Below are positions 38,250-45,932 of a stretch of DNA of 64,000 nucleotides, piece after piece (positions within the stretch are counted from its first letter, which is position 1; the number at the start of each line of letters is the position of its first letter). Source of the DNA: Prado023 sp963697345. Its GTDB lineage: Bacteria > Actinomycetota > Actinomycetes > S36-B12 > CAIYMF01. The position numbers and the translations under genes are program-made. The notes beneath the pieces were generated by a model, which was given only the letters and a program-made list of their open reading frames with translations, searched no databases and was not told the DNA's origin. The stretch spans positions 620,001 to 684,000 of the forward strand of contig CAVONS010000008.1 of assembly GCA_963697345.1 (NCBI GenBank). The letters run 5' to 3'.

Positions 38250-40319
38250 CTACTCGCCCGCGGCTGCCCGCATCTCGGCGCGCCGCGTCAGTGCCAGCTC
38301 CCGGATGGCTGCGAGGTCCTCGTCGGTGTAGACGCCGTTGACCCCGGAGATCGCCGCGAGCTTCATCCCGTGCTTGAGGCCGATCTGGTAGATCTCCTTG
38401 ACCTTCTCCCACTCGATGTTGCGCCCGACGGTGTAGGTCTCGTAGCGGCCCTCGAGCGCCAGGGCGATCGTCTCGGCCAGGCACGCGTACACCACGCCGT
38501 CAGGCAGCCCGATGTTGCGCATGTGCACGTCACCGGGCAGCTCGATCTCACCGGACTCGATGACGAGCACATCGGGGCGCTTGGCAACGTCCTCGGCCGA
38601 GAGGTCCAGCGGGCGGGCCACATCGGTGATCACGCAGCCGGGCTTGACGTCCATGATGTCCAGCACGCGCTTGCCCGCCCCCGAGGTGGCTGTGACGATC
38701 ATGTCCATGTCCGGCAGCGCCTCGACCGGGGTCGCTGCCACGTGGATCGTGGCACGCGGGTTCTCACGTTCGATGTCGGCCTTGAGCGCGAGGAGCTTCG
38801 CGGTCTCCGGCGAGATCAGGTACAGGTCATCGCTGGCCAGGGCGAGCAGCCGGGAGCACACGGAGCCGATCGCCCCGGTGGCGCCGACGACCATCGCCTT
38901 GCCCTGGATGCGTCCGTCCTCATCGAGTTCGGACAGCCCAAGACGCTCCAGCGCATCGTGTGCGGCCCAGAGGGCGCCTGAGGCGGAGTAGCTGTTGCCG
39001 GTCGTGATCGGCAGGGAGGCCTGCTTGGCGACCGTCACACCAGCGTCGCCGACGACCTTGGTGAAGGCGCCCAGGCCCATGATCTGCGCGCCGAGCTTCT
39101 TGGCCTCATCGGCCGCCGCCAGCAGGCGTGCGTAGGTGAACTCGGGGCTGTGGGCCAGCAGCTCCTTCGGCGTGCCACCCACCGTGATCAGCCACCCCTC
39201 AGCCTCGTCACCGGTGGGGGAGGACACGCCCGTGATCCGCCCGTACTTCATGGGCGGCGCGTAGGCCATGGCCTTCTCGATCCCGTCCATGACGAACGAG
39301 GGTGACACCTTCTCGATGGTGTTCAACGGCTCCACGTTGGTCAGGTAGCGCTGGGAGAGGGGGTGGATGACGAACGCGAACCTGCTGCGCCGCCGGAACC
39401 CATTCGGGTACAGCACACGCGGTTCCAGGCCGGCCGACACGATCATGTCGAGGAGGTCGTCGTTCGTCAGCCGCCCCAACGGGCTCGACGAGACGGCGAG
39501 CATCATCGCCTCAAGCACAGCAGCGGTGATGGTGAAGTCGAACGGCTGCGGCGTGGAGTCCAGGACCATGTCCACGTCGTGATCAGCGATCAGCGCCAGG
39601 CGGTCGTCGGAGATCGACGAGGTCACGACGGACTTTCCGCGCAGGTCACCAACGCCGAAGGCCTCGATCTCCTCGAATGTGCCGACCACGACGTGCGCGT
39701 CGGCCAGCGCCCGGCGGGCCAACGAGCTGCTCAGGCGGTGGCCCGGGGCCTTGACGTTGGACTTGACCACCGCGGGCAGCTGGCGCACGGGCCACATGGC
39801 GGTGTTCGCCGCGAGCCCCAGGAGCGGGTTGGCGTCCAGGCGCCGCAACACGTCCAGGCGCAGCAGCGGATCGGCGAAATCGAAGTTCTCGGTGTACTCC
39901 GCGAGGTTGCGGATGGTCCGGGCGTGGTTCATCCCGCCGAGAACCACGACGCGCGCGTTCGTGTAGTACCCGGGCATGGTGCTCTGCACATGCCGGATGG
40001 ACCACTCCTGAAGCACGTCACGCAGGGCATGCCCGTTGGTCACTGGAACCATCCGCGTGGCCCGCATGACCCGGGTCACGGCCTCGAGGTCGCCGTCATA
40101 GAGCCCCGACGCCCGGGCTTCACGGATACCCGTCACCGCGATGACGTCCGCTTCCTCGGCCCACTTGGCAACGAGCTCCTCGGCAGCGCCGACATCTCCG
40201 TTGGTCCCAATGCGCCGCAGATGGAAGTCGGTGTCGAGGAAGCGCACGTGCTGGTCGTAGTCCCGGTCGGATCCGGCCAGGCTGACGTTGACGATCACGG
40301 CGGGCTTTGCGGTGGTCAT
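38250..40319 (-). CDS. Two-part protein: unrecognised N-terminal half plus acyl-ACP-reductase-like C-terminal half
   Basis: A 689-residue soluble protein. Residues about 312-689 resemble cyanobacterial long-chain acyl-ACP reductase (COG5322): GAQIMGLGAFTKVVGDAG (410-427), LPITTGNSYS (436-445), the NAD(P) motif VVGATGAIGS (477-486), and VVYACLAETIALALEG (609-624), where Cys613 aligns with the cysteine that forms the acyl-thioester in the Synechococcus enzyme. Residues 1-300 show no domain I recognise; they include RVVVLGGMNHARTIRNLAEY and KSNVKAPGHRLSSSLARRAL. The cyanobacterial enzyme is about 340 residues, so this is roughly a double-length fusion. ATG start with TGGAGC upstream. The SDR gene lies 46 bases upstream on the same strand, so the two probably share a transcript. 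Reduction of an acyl thioester to an aldehyde is inferred, not shown. Confidence 0.7.
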   Translation of the reverse strand: MTTAKPAVIVNVSLAGSDRDYDQHVRFLDTDFHLRRIGTNGDVGAAEELVAKWAEEADVIAVTGIREARASGLYDGDLEAVTRVMRATRMVPVTNGHALRDVLQEWSIRHVQSTMPGYYTNARVVVLGGMNHARTIRNLAEYTENFDFADPLLRLDVLRRLDANPLLGLAANTAMWPVRQLPAVVKSNVKAPGHRLSSSLARRALADAHVVVGTFEEIEAFGVGDLRGKSVVTSSISDDRLALIADHDVDMVLDSTPQPFDFTITAAVLEAMMLAVSSSPLGRLTNDDLLDMIVSAGLEPRVLYPNGFRRRSRFAFVIHPLSQRYLTNVEPLNTIEKVSPSFVMDGIEKAMAYAPPMKYGRITGVSSPTGDEAEGWLITVGGTPKELLAHSPEFTYARLLAAADEAKKLGAQIMGLGAFTKVVGDAGVTVAKQASLPITTGNSYSASGALWAAHDALERLGLSELDEDGRIQGKAMVVGATGAIGSVCSRLLALASDDLYLISPETAKLLALKADIERENPRATIHVAATPVEALPDMDMIVTATSGAGKRVLDIMDVKPGCVITDVARPLDLSAEDVAKRPDVLVIESGEIELPGDVHMRNIGLPDGVVYACLAETIALALEGRYETYTVGRNIEWEKVKEIYQIGLKHGMKLAAISGVNGVYTDEDLAAIRELALTRRAEMRAAAGE

Positions 40320-40365
40320 GATGTGCTCCAGAGGTGGGGTGCGTTGGTCGGGGCCGGGGGGTTGG

Positions 40366-41457
40366 TCAGGTCATGGCTTGTGAGGAGTGCTCCGGATGGG
40401 CTGCCCAGTAGTCGAGCAGGCGTTCGGCGTAGCTGGAGAAGGCGGGGCAGCTGACGCCGGTCCCCTGGAGGTCGGTCACGGCATTGGTCGTGGCGTACGT
40501 GGTGTGCGCGGCCAGGTAGTCAAGTGCCTCGGCGGGGAGTCCGAGGAGCTTCTCCATGCCCGGCACGTGGCCCACGACCGCCCTGGTCAGGCCCAGCGGC
40601 AGGGGGATCTTCACAGGTCGCCGCCCGAGGTAGGTGGCCAGGATGTCGACGACCTCGCCCGTGGTCGGTGGGTTCGGGTCGGTCAGCGCGTAGGTCCGGC
40701 CCAGCGAGCGGTCCATGACCGACAGGACGTCCATCGCGGCGATGACGTAGTCGCGCGGGACGAGCCCGGCCCGGACGACGTCGAAGTCGCCCACACCCGG
40801 GATCAGCGCCACCTTCGGGATCCTCTGGATGTAGGTGGCATAGAAGTACGGGCCGTCGTACTTCTGCGTCTCGCCCGTCATCGAATCCCCGACCACGATC
40901 CCGGGCCGGTAGATCGTTGCCGGGAGCCCGGCCTTGATCGCCCGGCGAACGAGGACCTCGGCCTCGAACTTCGTGGATTCGTAGTGGTTCAGGAAGCCCT
41001 GCCCGAGGTCGAGATCATCCTCGGGGAACTCCCCGTTGTAGTCCCCGCTCACGTAGCACGTGCTGACGTACTGCAGGCGGTCGAACTGTGCCCGGGATTG
41101 GCAGAACTCGATGATGTGACCTGTGCCCTCGACGTTGACCCGGCGGGCGATCGCCTCGGGGACCGACAGGTCGTACACGGCAGCGAGGTGCCACACCTCG
41201 GTGACGTCGGCCAGCAGGGGGCGATGCGTGACGTCCACGCCCAGGCCGGGAACAGTGATGTCGCCCTCGATGAGCACTATCCGGTCCACGACGTGCGGAT
41301 GCGCGGACTCGATCTGGGCCATCCGCTCCCGTGCGAGTTCGAGGTGCTGGGGTTGGACGAGGCACACGGCCCGGACTCCATCGCGACGGGCCAGCACCTT
41401 GGGCAGCACCGCTGACCCGAGGAAGCCGGGGAAGCCGGTCATCAACAAGGAACTCAC
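40366..41457 (-). CDS. Extended SDR, fatty-acyl-reductase-like (NAD_binding_4)
   Basis: A 363-residue extended short-chain dehydrogenase. The cofactor motif is TGFPGFLG (residues 7-14), the catalytic pair Tyr159 and Lys163 is in NHYESTKFE, with STCYVSG (132-138) providing Ser/Thr. VWHLAAVYDLSVP and NVEGTGHIIEF match the fatty acyl reductase/thioester reductase branch. Together with the next gene it may reduce acyl chains to aldehyde or alcohol. The GTG at 41457 is chosen because GGAGG lies eight bases upstream and homology begins there. A promoter with a palindrome lies about 60 bases upstream. Confidence 0.8.
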   Translation of the reverse strand: MSSLLMTGFPGFLGSAVLPKVLARRDGVRAVCLVQPQHLELARERMAQIESAHPHVVDRIVLIEGDITVPGLGVDVTHRPLLADVTEVWHLAAVYDLSVPEAIARRVNVEGTGHIIEFCQSRAQFDRLQYVSTCYVSGDYNGEFPEDDLDLGQGFLNHYESTKFEAEVLVRRAIKAGLPATIYRPGIVVGDSMTGETQKYDGPYFYATYIQRIPKVALIPGVGDFDVVRAGLVPRDYVIAAMDVLSVMDRSLGRTYALTDPNPPTTGEVVDILATYLGRRPVKIPLPLGLTRAVVGHVPGMEKLLGLPAEALDYLAAHTTYATTNAVTDLQGTGVSCPAFSSYAERLLDYWAAHPEHSSQAMT

Positions 41458-41516
41458 GTCCGCTGCCTCCACTTCGTGATTGCGCACCGCCTGCACCACA
41501 TCTGCAGCGCCCTGCC

Positions 41517-41522
41517 ATCCTA
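41517..41522 (-). promoter_or_regulatory. -10 box of reductase operon
   Basis: On the minus strand TAGGAT predicts a start near 41510 and a leader of about 53 bases with GGAGG before the GTG at 41457. It overlaps the palindrome 41521-41532 by two bases. Confidence 0.45.
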
Positions 41523-41532
41523 CTGGCCAGTA
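41521..41532. promoter_or_regulatory. Perfect palindrome TACTGGCCAGTA, likely operator
   Basis: A 12-base perfect palindrome lies directly upstream of and overlapping the predicted -10 box of the SDR/reductase operon. The place and form suit a TetR-type repressor. No regulator gene is adjacent. Confidence 0.5.
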
Positions 41533-41577
41533 ACTTCGGAGGCGCGGTCCAATGGTCCCGACCGCGAGACCGGAAGA

Positions 41578-41594
41578 CCTGAGGGGCCCTCAGG
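41578..41594. promoter_or_regulatory. Perfect inverted repeat upstream of hemE
   Basis: CCTGAGGG and CCCTCAGG flank one G in the region between the divergent SDR and hemE genes, 89 bases before hemE. It could be an operator for either side. Confidence 0.35.
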
Positions 41595-41682
41595 ATCCGC
41601 GAGCGAGCCCCGGGCCCGGCCCCACTTCGCACCACCCGGTGGCCGCACGGCGAGGTCTCGGCGTCCATGCGACGATTTGCCC

Positions 41683-42837
41683 GTGAGCACTCAGAGGCCG
41701 GACGGCCCACCGGTGACCTCCCTCGGGGAGCGCCTGGGCGCCGATCACCCGCTCGCGGCCGGGCGCACATCGGAGTCACTCCTGCTGCGCGCTTCCCGCG
41801 GGCAGTCGGTGGACCACACCCCGGTGTGGTTCATGCGGCAGGCGGGCCGGTCCCTGCCCGAGTACCGCAAGGTCCGCGAGGGCACGGCGATGCTCGAGTC
41901 CTGCTTCACTGCCGACCTGGTCGTCGAGATCACCCACCAACCCGTTCGGCGCCACCATGTGGATGCCGCGATCTTCTTCTCCGACATCGTCGTCCCCCTG
42001 CGGGCAATCGGCGTGGACCTCGACATCGTCCCCGGTGTCGGTCCCGTGGTGGCCCAGCCCATCCGTGATGCCGAAGGGGTGGCTCAGTTGCGCGACCTCA
42101 CCGACGAGGACGTGGCGCCGGTGCTCGAGGCCGTGCGCGCGCTCACTGATGCGACTGGTCCGCTGGGCGGCACTCCGCTGATCGGTTTCGCCGGCGCGCC
42201 CTTCACCCTGGCCAGCTACCTGATCGAGGGCGGGCCCAGCCGTGACCACGCGCGGACCAAGGCACTCATGTACAGCGATCCAGAGCTCTGGAACGACCTT
42301 GCTGGCCGGCTGGCCCGGATCGCCGGGGGGTTCCTGCGGATGCAGATCCTGGCCGGGGCCAGCGCCGTCCAGCTGTTCGACTCATGGGCCGGCGCCCTAC
42401 CCGCAGCCGACTACGAGGCGCTGGTGCTGCCCCATGTCCGCACGGCACTGGCGACCGTGGACGACCTCTGCGTGGAGCACGACATCCCACGAATCCTGTT
42501 CGGGGTGGGCACGGGCGAGCTGCTGTCCACCATGGCCAGCGCCGGCTCGGAGGTGATGGGCGTGGACTTCCGGGTCCCGCTCGATGTCGCCGCTGATCGG
42601 ATCCCGGCGCCCACTGCGCTGCAGGGCAACCTCGATCCGGCGGTCGTGAGGGCAACTCCCGAGGCGGTGGCAGCCCGCGTGGACGCGGTCCTTGCCGCGG
42701 CGCGTCGCAGCGGGCGTGGGCACATCTTCAACCTCGGCCACGGCGTCGTCCCGGACACCGATCCGGATGTGCTCACGCGCATCGTCGAACGCGTTCATGC
42801 CAGCGGGCCAGTCCCTGCAACGGCGATCCCACGGTGA
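41683..42837 (+). CDS. hemE: Uroporphyrinogen decarboxylase
   Basis: A 384-residue enzyme converting uroporphyrinogen III to coproporphyrinogen III. Signature VWFMRQAGRSLPEYR near residue 49, the FAGAPFTLASYLIEGG motif near 168, and LFGVGTGELL plus GVDFRVPLD toward the C-terminus are intact. GTG at 41683 gives a 35-residue N-terminal extension before the family core; a GACGAT box lies six bases upstream, so the mRNA may be leaderless. cgoX and hemQ follow, giving three consecutive haem steps. Confidence 0.96.
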   Translation: MSTQRPDGPPVTSLGERLGADHPLAAGRTSESLLLRASRGQSVDHTPVWFMRQAGRSLPEYRKVREGTAMLESCFTADLVVEITHQPVRRHHVDAAIFFSDIVVPLRAIGVDLDIVPGVGPVVAQPIRDAEGVAQLRDLTDEDVAPVLEAVRALTDATGPLGGTPLIGFAGAPFTLASYLIEGGPSRDHARTKALMYSDPELWNDLAGRLARIAGGFLRMQILAGASAVQLFDSWAGALPAADYEALVLPHVRTALATVDDLCVEHDIPRILFGVGTGELLSTMASAGSEVMGVDFRVPLDVAADRIPAPTALQGNLDPAVVRATPEAVAARVDAVLAAARRSGRGHIFNLGHGVVPDTDPDVLTRIVERVHASGPVPATAIPR

Positions 42838-42880
42838 GTCCCGTCGTCGGCCGCAGGATCGGGGATGGCAGAGTGAACCC

Positions 42881-44392
42881 GTGAGCGCCAAGAGACCCTC
42901 CCGCCGGTCGGGAAGCAGTTCGCAATCGTCCACACGTCCCATCGAGGCCCGGCCGACGCGGCACGTCGTCGTCGTCGGTGCCGGCATCTCCGGACTGGCG
43001 GCCGCGTGGTTCCTCGTCCGTACGTATCCGGGCATCGAGGTCACCGTGCTGGAGGCGGGCCCCCAGGTGGGTGGCAAGCTCTCGGTCAGTGACGTGGCAG
43101 GGATCGCCGTGGACGAGGGCGCGGAGTCCTTCATCGCCAGCCGGCCGGAGGCGCTGCGCCTGGCGCGTGAGGTGGGCCTGGAGACCGAGCTGGTGATGCC
43201 CGCCGAGTTCAAGGCCTCCGTCCTGACCCGTGGCCGTATCCGGGCGATGCCGAGTGGTCAGTTCATGGGCATCCCCACCGACCTGCGGTCCCTGGCGCAG
43301 AGCGAGGTCCTGTCCCTGCCGGGCCTGATGCGTGTTCCCCTGGATCGGATCATCTCCGAGACGCCCCTGGGTGAGGACGTGGCTGTCGGGAGCTACATCG
43401 CCGCCCGCGTGGGTCGCGAGGTCGTCGACCGGCTCGTGGAGCCGCTTCTCGGCGGGGTCTACGCGGGGCGCGCCGACTCCCTGTCGATGCAGGCGACCAT
43501 GCCCGCGCTGTTCCGCGAGCTGCATCATGATCGCTCACTGCTGAGCGCGACCCGTCGCGTCGCCGGCGGCGGCATGGAGGCCGCAGGGGCGCGGCGTGGG
43601 CTGCCCTTCCGAGGGGTCGTGGGGGGCGTGGGGCGGGTCCCCGGCGCGATGGCTGCGGCTCTGGTCGGAAGCGGTGTGCAGATCCGCACGCGCGCCACGG
43701 TCCGGGGTCTCAGGCCCGCCGAGTCCGGCTGGGTCCTGGAGGTCGGATCCGCAGCGTCGCCCGAGCTGATCGAGGCTGACGGCGTCATCGTGGCCACGCC
43801 GGCCGCCCCGGCCGCTCGCCTGCTCTCCGAGGTGACCCCGCAGGTGGCGATGGAGCTCGCCGGCATCGAGGCCGCAAGTGTGGCCACGATCGCCCTGGCG
43901 TTCCGCACCGAGGACGTGCACGCCCGCCTCACCGGCTCTGGACTCCTGATCCCGCCCATCGAGGGGCGGGCGATCAAGGCCATCACCTACCTGGACCGCA
44001 AGTGGGGATGGCTCGGCGATGCCTCAGAGCGCGCTGGGCTGCGCCTGATGCGCGTCTCGATCGGCCGGCACGGCGAGGCGGAGGTGCTCCAGCGCACCGA
44101 CGAGGAGCTCGTGGAGCTGGCCCGGATCGACCTCAACCACATCCTGGGAATTGCGGGTGCCCCCGTGGATGCCCGCGTGACGCGATGGGGTGGATCCCTC
44201 CCGCAGTACGCCGTGGGTCACCGCGCCAAGCTGGAGCGGATCAACCTGGGCATGCGCGACCAGCCCACGCTGGCGCTCTGCGGAGCCTCCTACGACGGCG
44301 TCGGTGTGGCGGCCTGCGTCGGCTCGGCCTACGAGGCAGCCGGACGTGTGGCCCACAGCGTGCTCGAGGTTGCGGACAGCACCCATGGCTGA
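42881..44392 (+). CDS. cgoX: Coproporphyrinogen III oxidase (HemY-type)
   Basis: A 503-residue FAD enzyme. The dinucleotide fold HVVVVGAGISGLAAAWF starts near residue 30 after a basic 28-residue N-terminus. YVDRLVEPLLGGVYAG-like sequence (VVDRLVEPLLGGVYAG) near 188 and the C-terminal FAD segment LCGASYDGVGVAACVGS are typical of the HemY/HemG flavoprotein family. In Gram-positive bacteria with HemQ, this enzyme oxidises coproporphyrinogen III to coproporphyrin III. GTG at 42881 has a CAGAGT box six bases upstream. Its end overlaps hemQ by eight bases. Confidence 0.93.
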   Translation: MSAKRPSRRSGSSSQSSTRPIEARPTRHVVVVGAGISGLAAAWFLVRTYPGIEVTVLEAGPQVGGKLSVSDVAGIAVDEGAESFIASRPEALRLAREVGLETELVMPAEFKASVLTRGRIRAMPSGQFMGIPTDLRSLAQSEVLSLPGLMRVPLDRIISETPLGEDVAVGSYIAARVGREVVDRLVEPLLGGVYAGRADSLSMQATMPALFRELHHDRSLLSATRRVAGGGMEAAGARRGLPFRGVVGGVGRVPGAMAAALVGSGVQIRTRATVRGLRPAESGWVLEVGSAASPELIEADGVIVATPAAPAARLLSEVTPQVAMELAGIEAASVATIALAFRTEDVHARLTGSGLLIPPIEGRAIKAITYLDRKWGWLGDASERAGLRLMRVSIGRHGEAEVLQRTDEELVELARIDLNHILGIAGAPVDARVTRWGGSLPQYAVGHRAKLERINLGMRDQPTLALCGASYDGVGVAACVGSAYEAAGRVAHSVLEVADSTHG

Positions 44393-45092
44393 ACCTGGCA
44401 CCACAGGCAAGCGTCCCGGCCAGGGCAAGGCCGCCCGCGATCTCAACACCCAGATCCGCTACACGATGTGGTCGGTCTACCGGCTGGCGCCGGGATCATC
44501 GCCGTCCGGGCTCGTCGCCGACGTCGTGGCGGGCGTGGCGCACGAGGACGTGGTCCTGCGTGGTGCCTACGACGTGGGGGGCCTGCGGGGGGATGCCGAC
44601 GTCATGCTGTGGTGGCACGGCCCCTCCGCGGAGTCGCTGCAGGCCGCGTACCGCCATATCGCCGACGCGACTGACGGTCGGCTCGCTCCCGTGTGGTCAC
44701 AGATGGGGCTGCACCGGCCCGCGGAGTTCAACCGATCGCACGTTCCGGCCTTCCTGGCCGAGGAGCGCGCCCGCGACTGGGTGTGCGTGTACCCGTTCGT
44801 GCGCTCCTACGAGTGGTACCTGCTCGAGGAGTCCGAGCGCCGCGCGATGCTCGTCGAGCACGGTCAGATGGGCCGCGACTACCCGGATGTGCGCGCCAAC
44901 ACCGTCTCGGCGTTCGCGCTCGGGGACTACGAGTGGCTGCTGGCCTTCGAGGCCGACGAGCTGCACCGGATCGTGGACCTCATGCGCCACCTGCGCGGAT
45001 CGACAGCGCGCCGACATGTGCGTGAGGAGATCCCGTTCTACACGGGGCGGCGGGTCGAGGTGGAGTCGGTCGACGCCCTGCTGCGCGGCTGA
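44385..45092 (+). CDS. hemQ: Coproheme decarboxylase HemQ
   Basis: A 235-residue member of the chlorite-dismutase fold. IRYTMWSVYRL, VYPFVRSYEWYLL (with the catalytic tyrosine of the RSYEWY motif), MLVEHGQMGRDYPDVRANTVSAFALGDYEWLLAFE (quoted in parts: EHGQMGRDYPDV, ALGDYEWLLAFEAD) and ARRHVREEIPFYTGRR are diagnostic of actinobacterial HemQ. It decarboxylates coproheme to haem b using peroxide. The ATG lies inside the end of cgoX, an eight-base overlap pointing to translational coupling. Confidence 0.95.
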   Translation: MAEPGTTGKRPGQGKAARDLNTQIRYTMWSVYRLAPGSSPSGLVADVVAGVAHEDVVLRGAYDVGGLRGDADVMLWWHGPSAESLQAAYRHIADATDGRLAPVWSQMGLHRPAEFNRSHVPAFLAEERARDWVCVYPFVRSYEWYLLEESERRAMLVEHGQMGRDYPDVRANTVSAFALGDYEWLLAFEADELHRIVDLMRHLRGSTARRHVREEIPFYTGRRVEVESVDALLRG

Positions 45093-45241
45093 GCGGTGCA
45101 GTTCGTCCAGCTCGCCTCTGCTCGGGGAGTCCTGGCCGCGCCGTCGACGATCGGCTCCGGTACGCGCATGTGGCGGACGTGGTCGAGATCCAGTTGGCGC
45201 CCCGCAGCACCGTGGTCAGTCGGGACGCCTACTCGAGGGCG
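45093..45241. other. Short region without a supported gene
   Basis: Between hemQ and the convergent msrB, 149 bases. A frame with no start reads protein-like over about 35 codons from 45143 to a stop at 45250 (VVEIQLAPRSTVVSRDAY), and a GTG-started frame begins at 45096. Neither is a complete gene; a decayed or frameshifted small gene is possible. Confidence 0.3.
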
Positions 45242-45688
45242 TCAGGCTGATGCCCCAGGTGTCATCCTCAGGCTGATGGAATTGATGCAGTAGCGCAGGT
45301 CGGTCGGCGTGCCGTAGCCCTCGCCGGCGAAGACGTGCCCGAGGTGGGACCCGCACGAGGCACACCGCACCTCGGTCCGCTTCATCCCCATCGAGCTGTC
45401 CTCGATCTCGATGATCGACTCCCCGGCCAGGGGTGAGAAGAACGACGGCCAGCCGCAGTGCGAGTCGAACTTGGTCTCGCTGCGGAACAGCTCCGCGTCG
45501 CAGGCACGGCACGAGTAGACCCCAACGTCCTTGGTGTCGGTGTACTCCCCGACGAACGGTCGCTCAGTGCCCCCCTCACGCAGCACCTTCCGCTCCTCGG
45601 CGGTGAGGCGCGCGGCCCACTCCTCCTCGGTGAGCGAGACCTCGTAGGTGGAGCCGTCCGGACGTGTGGCGGAGACGTGATGACCCAT
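45242..45688 (-). CDS. msrB: Peptide-methionine (R)-S-oxide reductase
   Basis: A 148-residue MsrB. Zinc pairs SCRACD and CASCGSHLGHVF hold the structural zinc, HCGWPSFF is the substrate pocket, and RYCINSISL carries the catalytic cysteine. It repairs methionine-R-sulfoxide using thioredoxin. The ATG at 45688 has a TACCGT box six bases upstream. It converges on hemQ and is divergent from the polymerase gene. Confidence 0.95.
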   Translation of the reverse strand: MGHHVSATRPDGSTYEVSLTEEEWAARLTAEERKVLREGGTERPFVGEYTDTKDVGVYSCRACDAELFRSETKFDSHCGWPSFFSPLAGESIIEIEDSSMGMKRTEVRCASCGSHLGHVFAGEGYGTPTDLRYCINSISLRMTPGASA

Positions 45689-45694
45689 GGAGCA

Positions 45695-45700
45695 ACGGTA
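45695..45700 (-). promoter_or_regulatory. -10 box of leaderless msrB
   Basis: On the minus strand TACCGT lies six bases before the ATG at 45688. Confidence 0.45.
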
Positions 45701-45760
45701 GACGCCAAGCCCGCCAAGCGAAACCGCAACGCCCAACCCCCTCGGCCCGTCCCGCGGCAC

Positions 45761-45800
45761 CCCCCTCCGCCCCCCTCCGCCCCCCTCCGCCCCCCTCCGC
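45761..45800. repeat. Four perfect tandem copies of a 10-base unit
   Basis: CCCCCTCCGC is repeated exactly four times between the divergent msrB and polymerase genes. The strand bias (pyrimidine-rich on plus) is strong. It lies upstream of both -10 boxes and could influence both promoters or vary in copy number. Confidence 0.9.
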
Positions 45801-45919
45801 GCTTTGCGGCAGGTTTCGGGTCGTTGGGGCGTCGGAAGCTTGGAGCAAACCTGCCGAGGCCGACCGAAAGCTGCCGCGAATCGGGGCGGTGCCGCGGGGC
45901 GTGCGGTGGCGGGGCGGGC

Positions 45920-45925
45920 TAGCGT
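45920..45925 (+). promoter_or_regulatory. -10 box of near-leaderless polymerase gene
   Basis: TAGCGT lies seven bases before the GTG at 45933. Confidence 0.45.
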
Positions 45926-45932
45926 TGCGCGG

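Noticed and set aside
45761..45800. CRISPR-like array
   Set aside because: Direct 10-base units without spacers and no cas genes; it is a simple tandem repeat.
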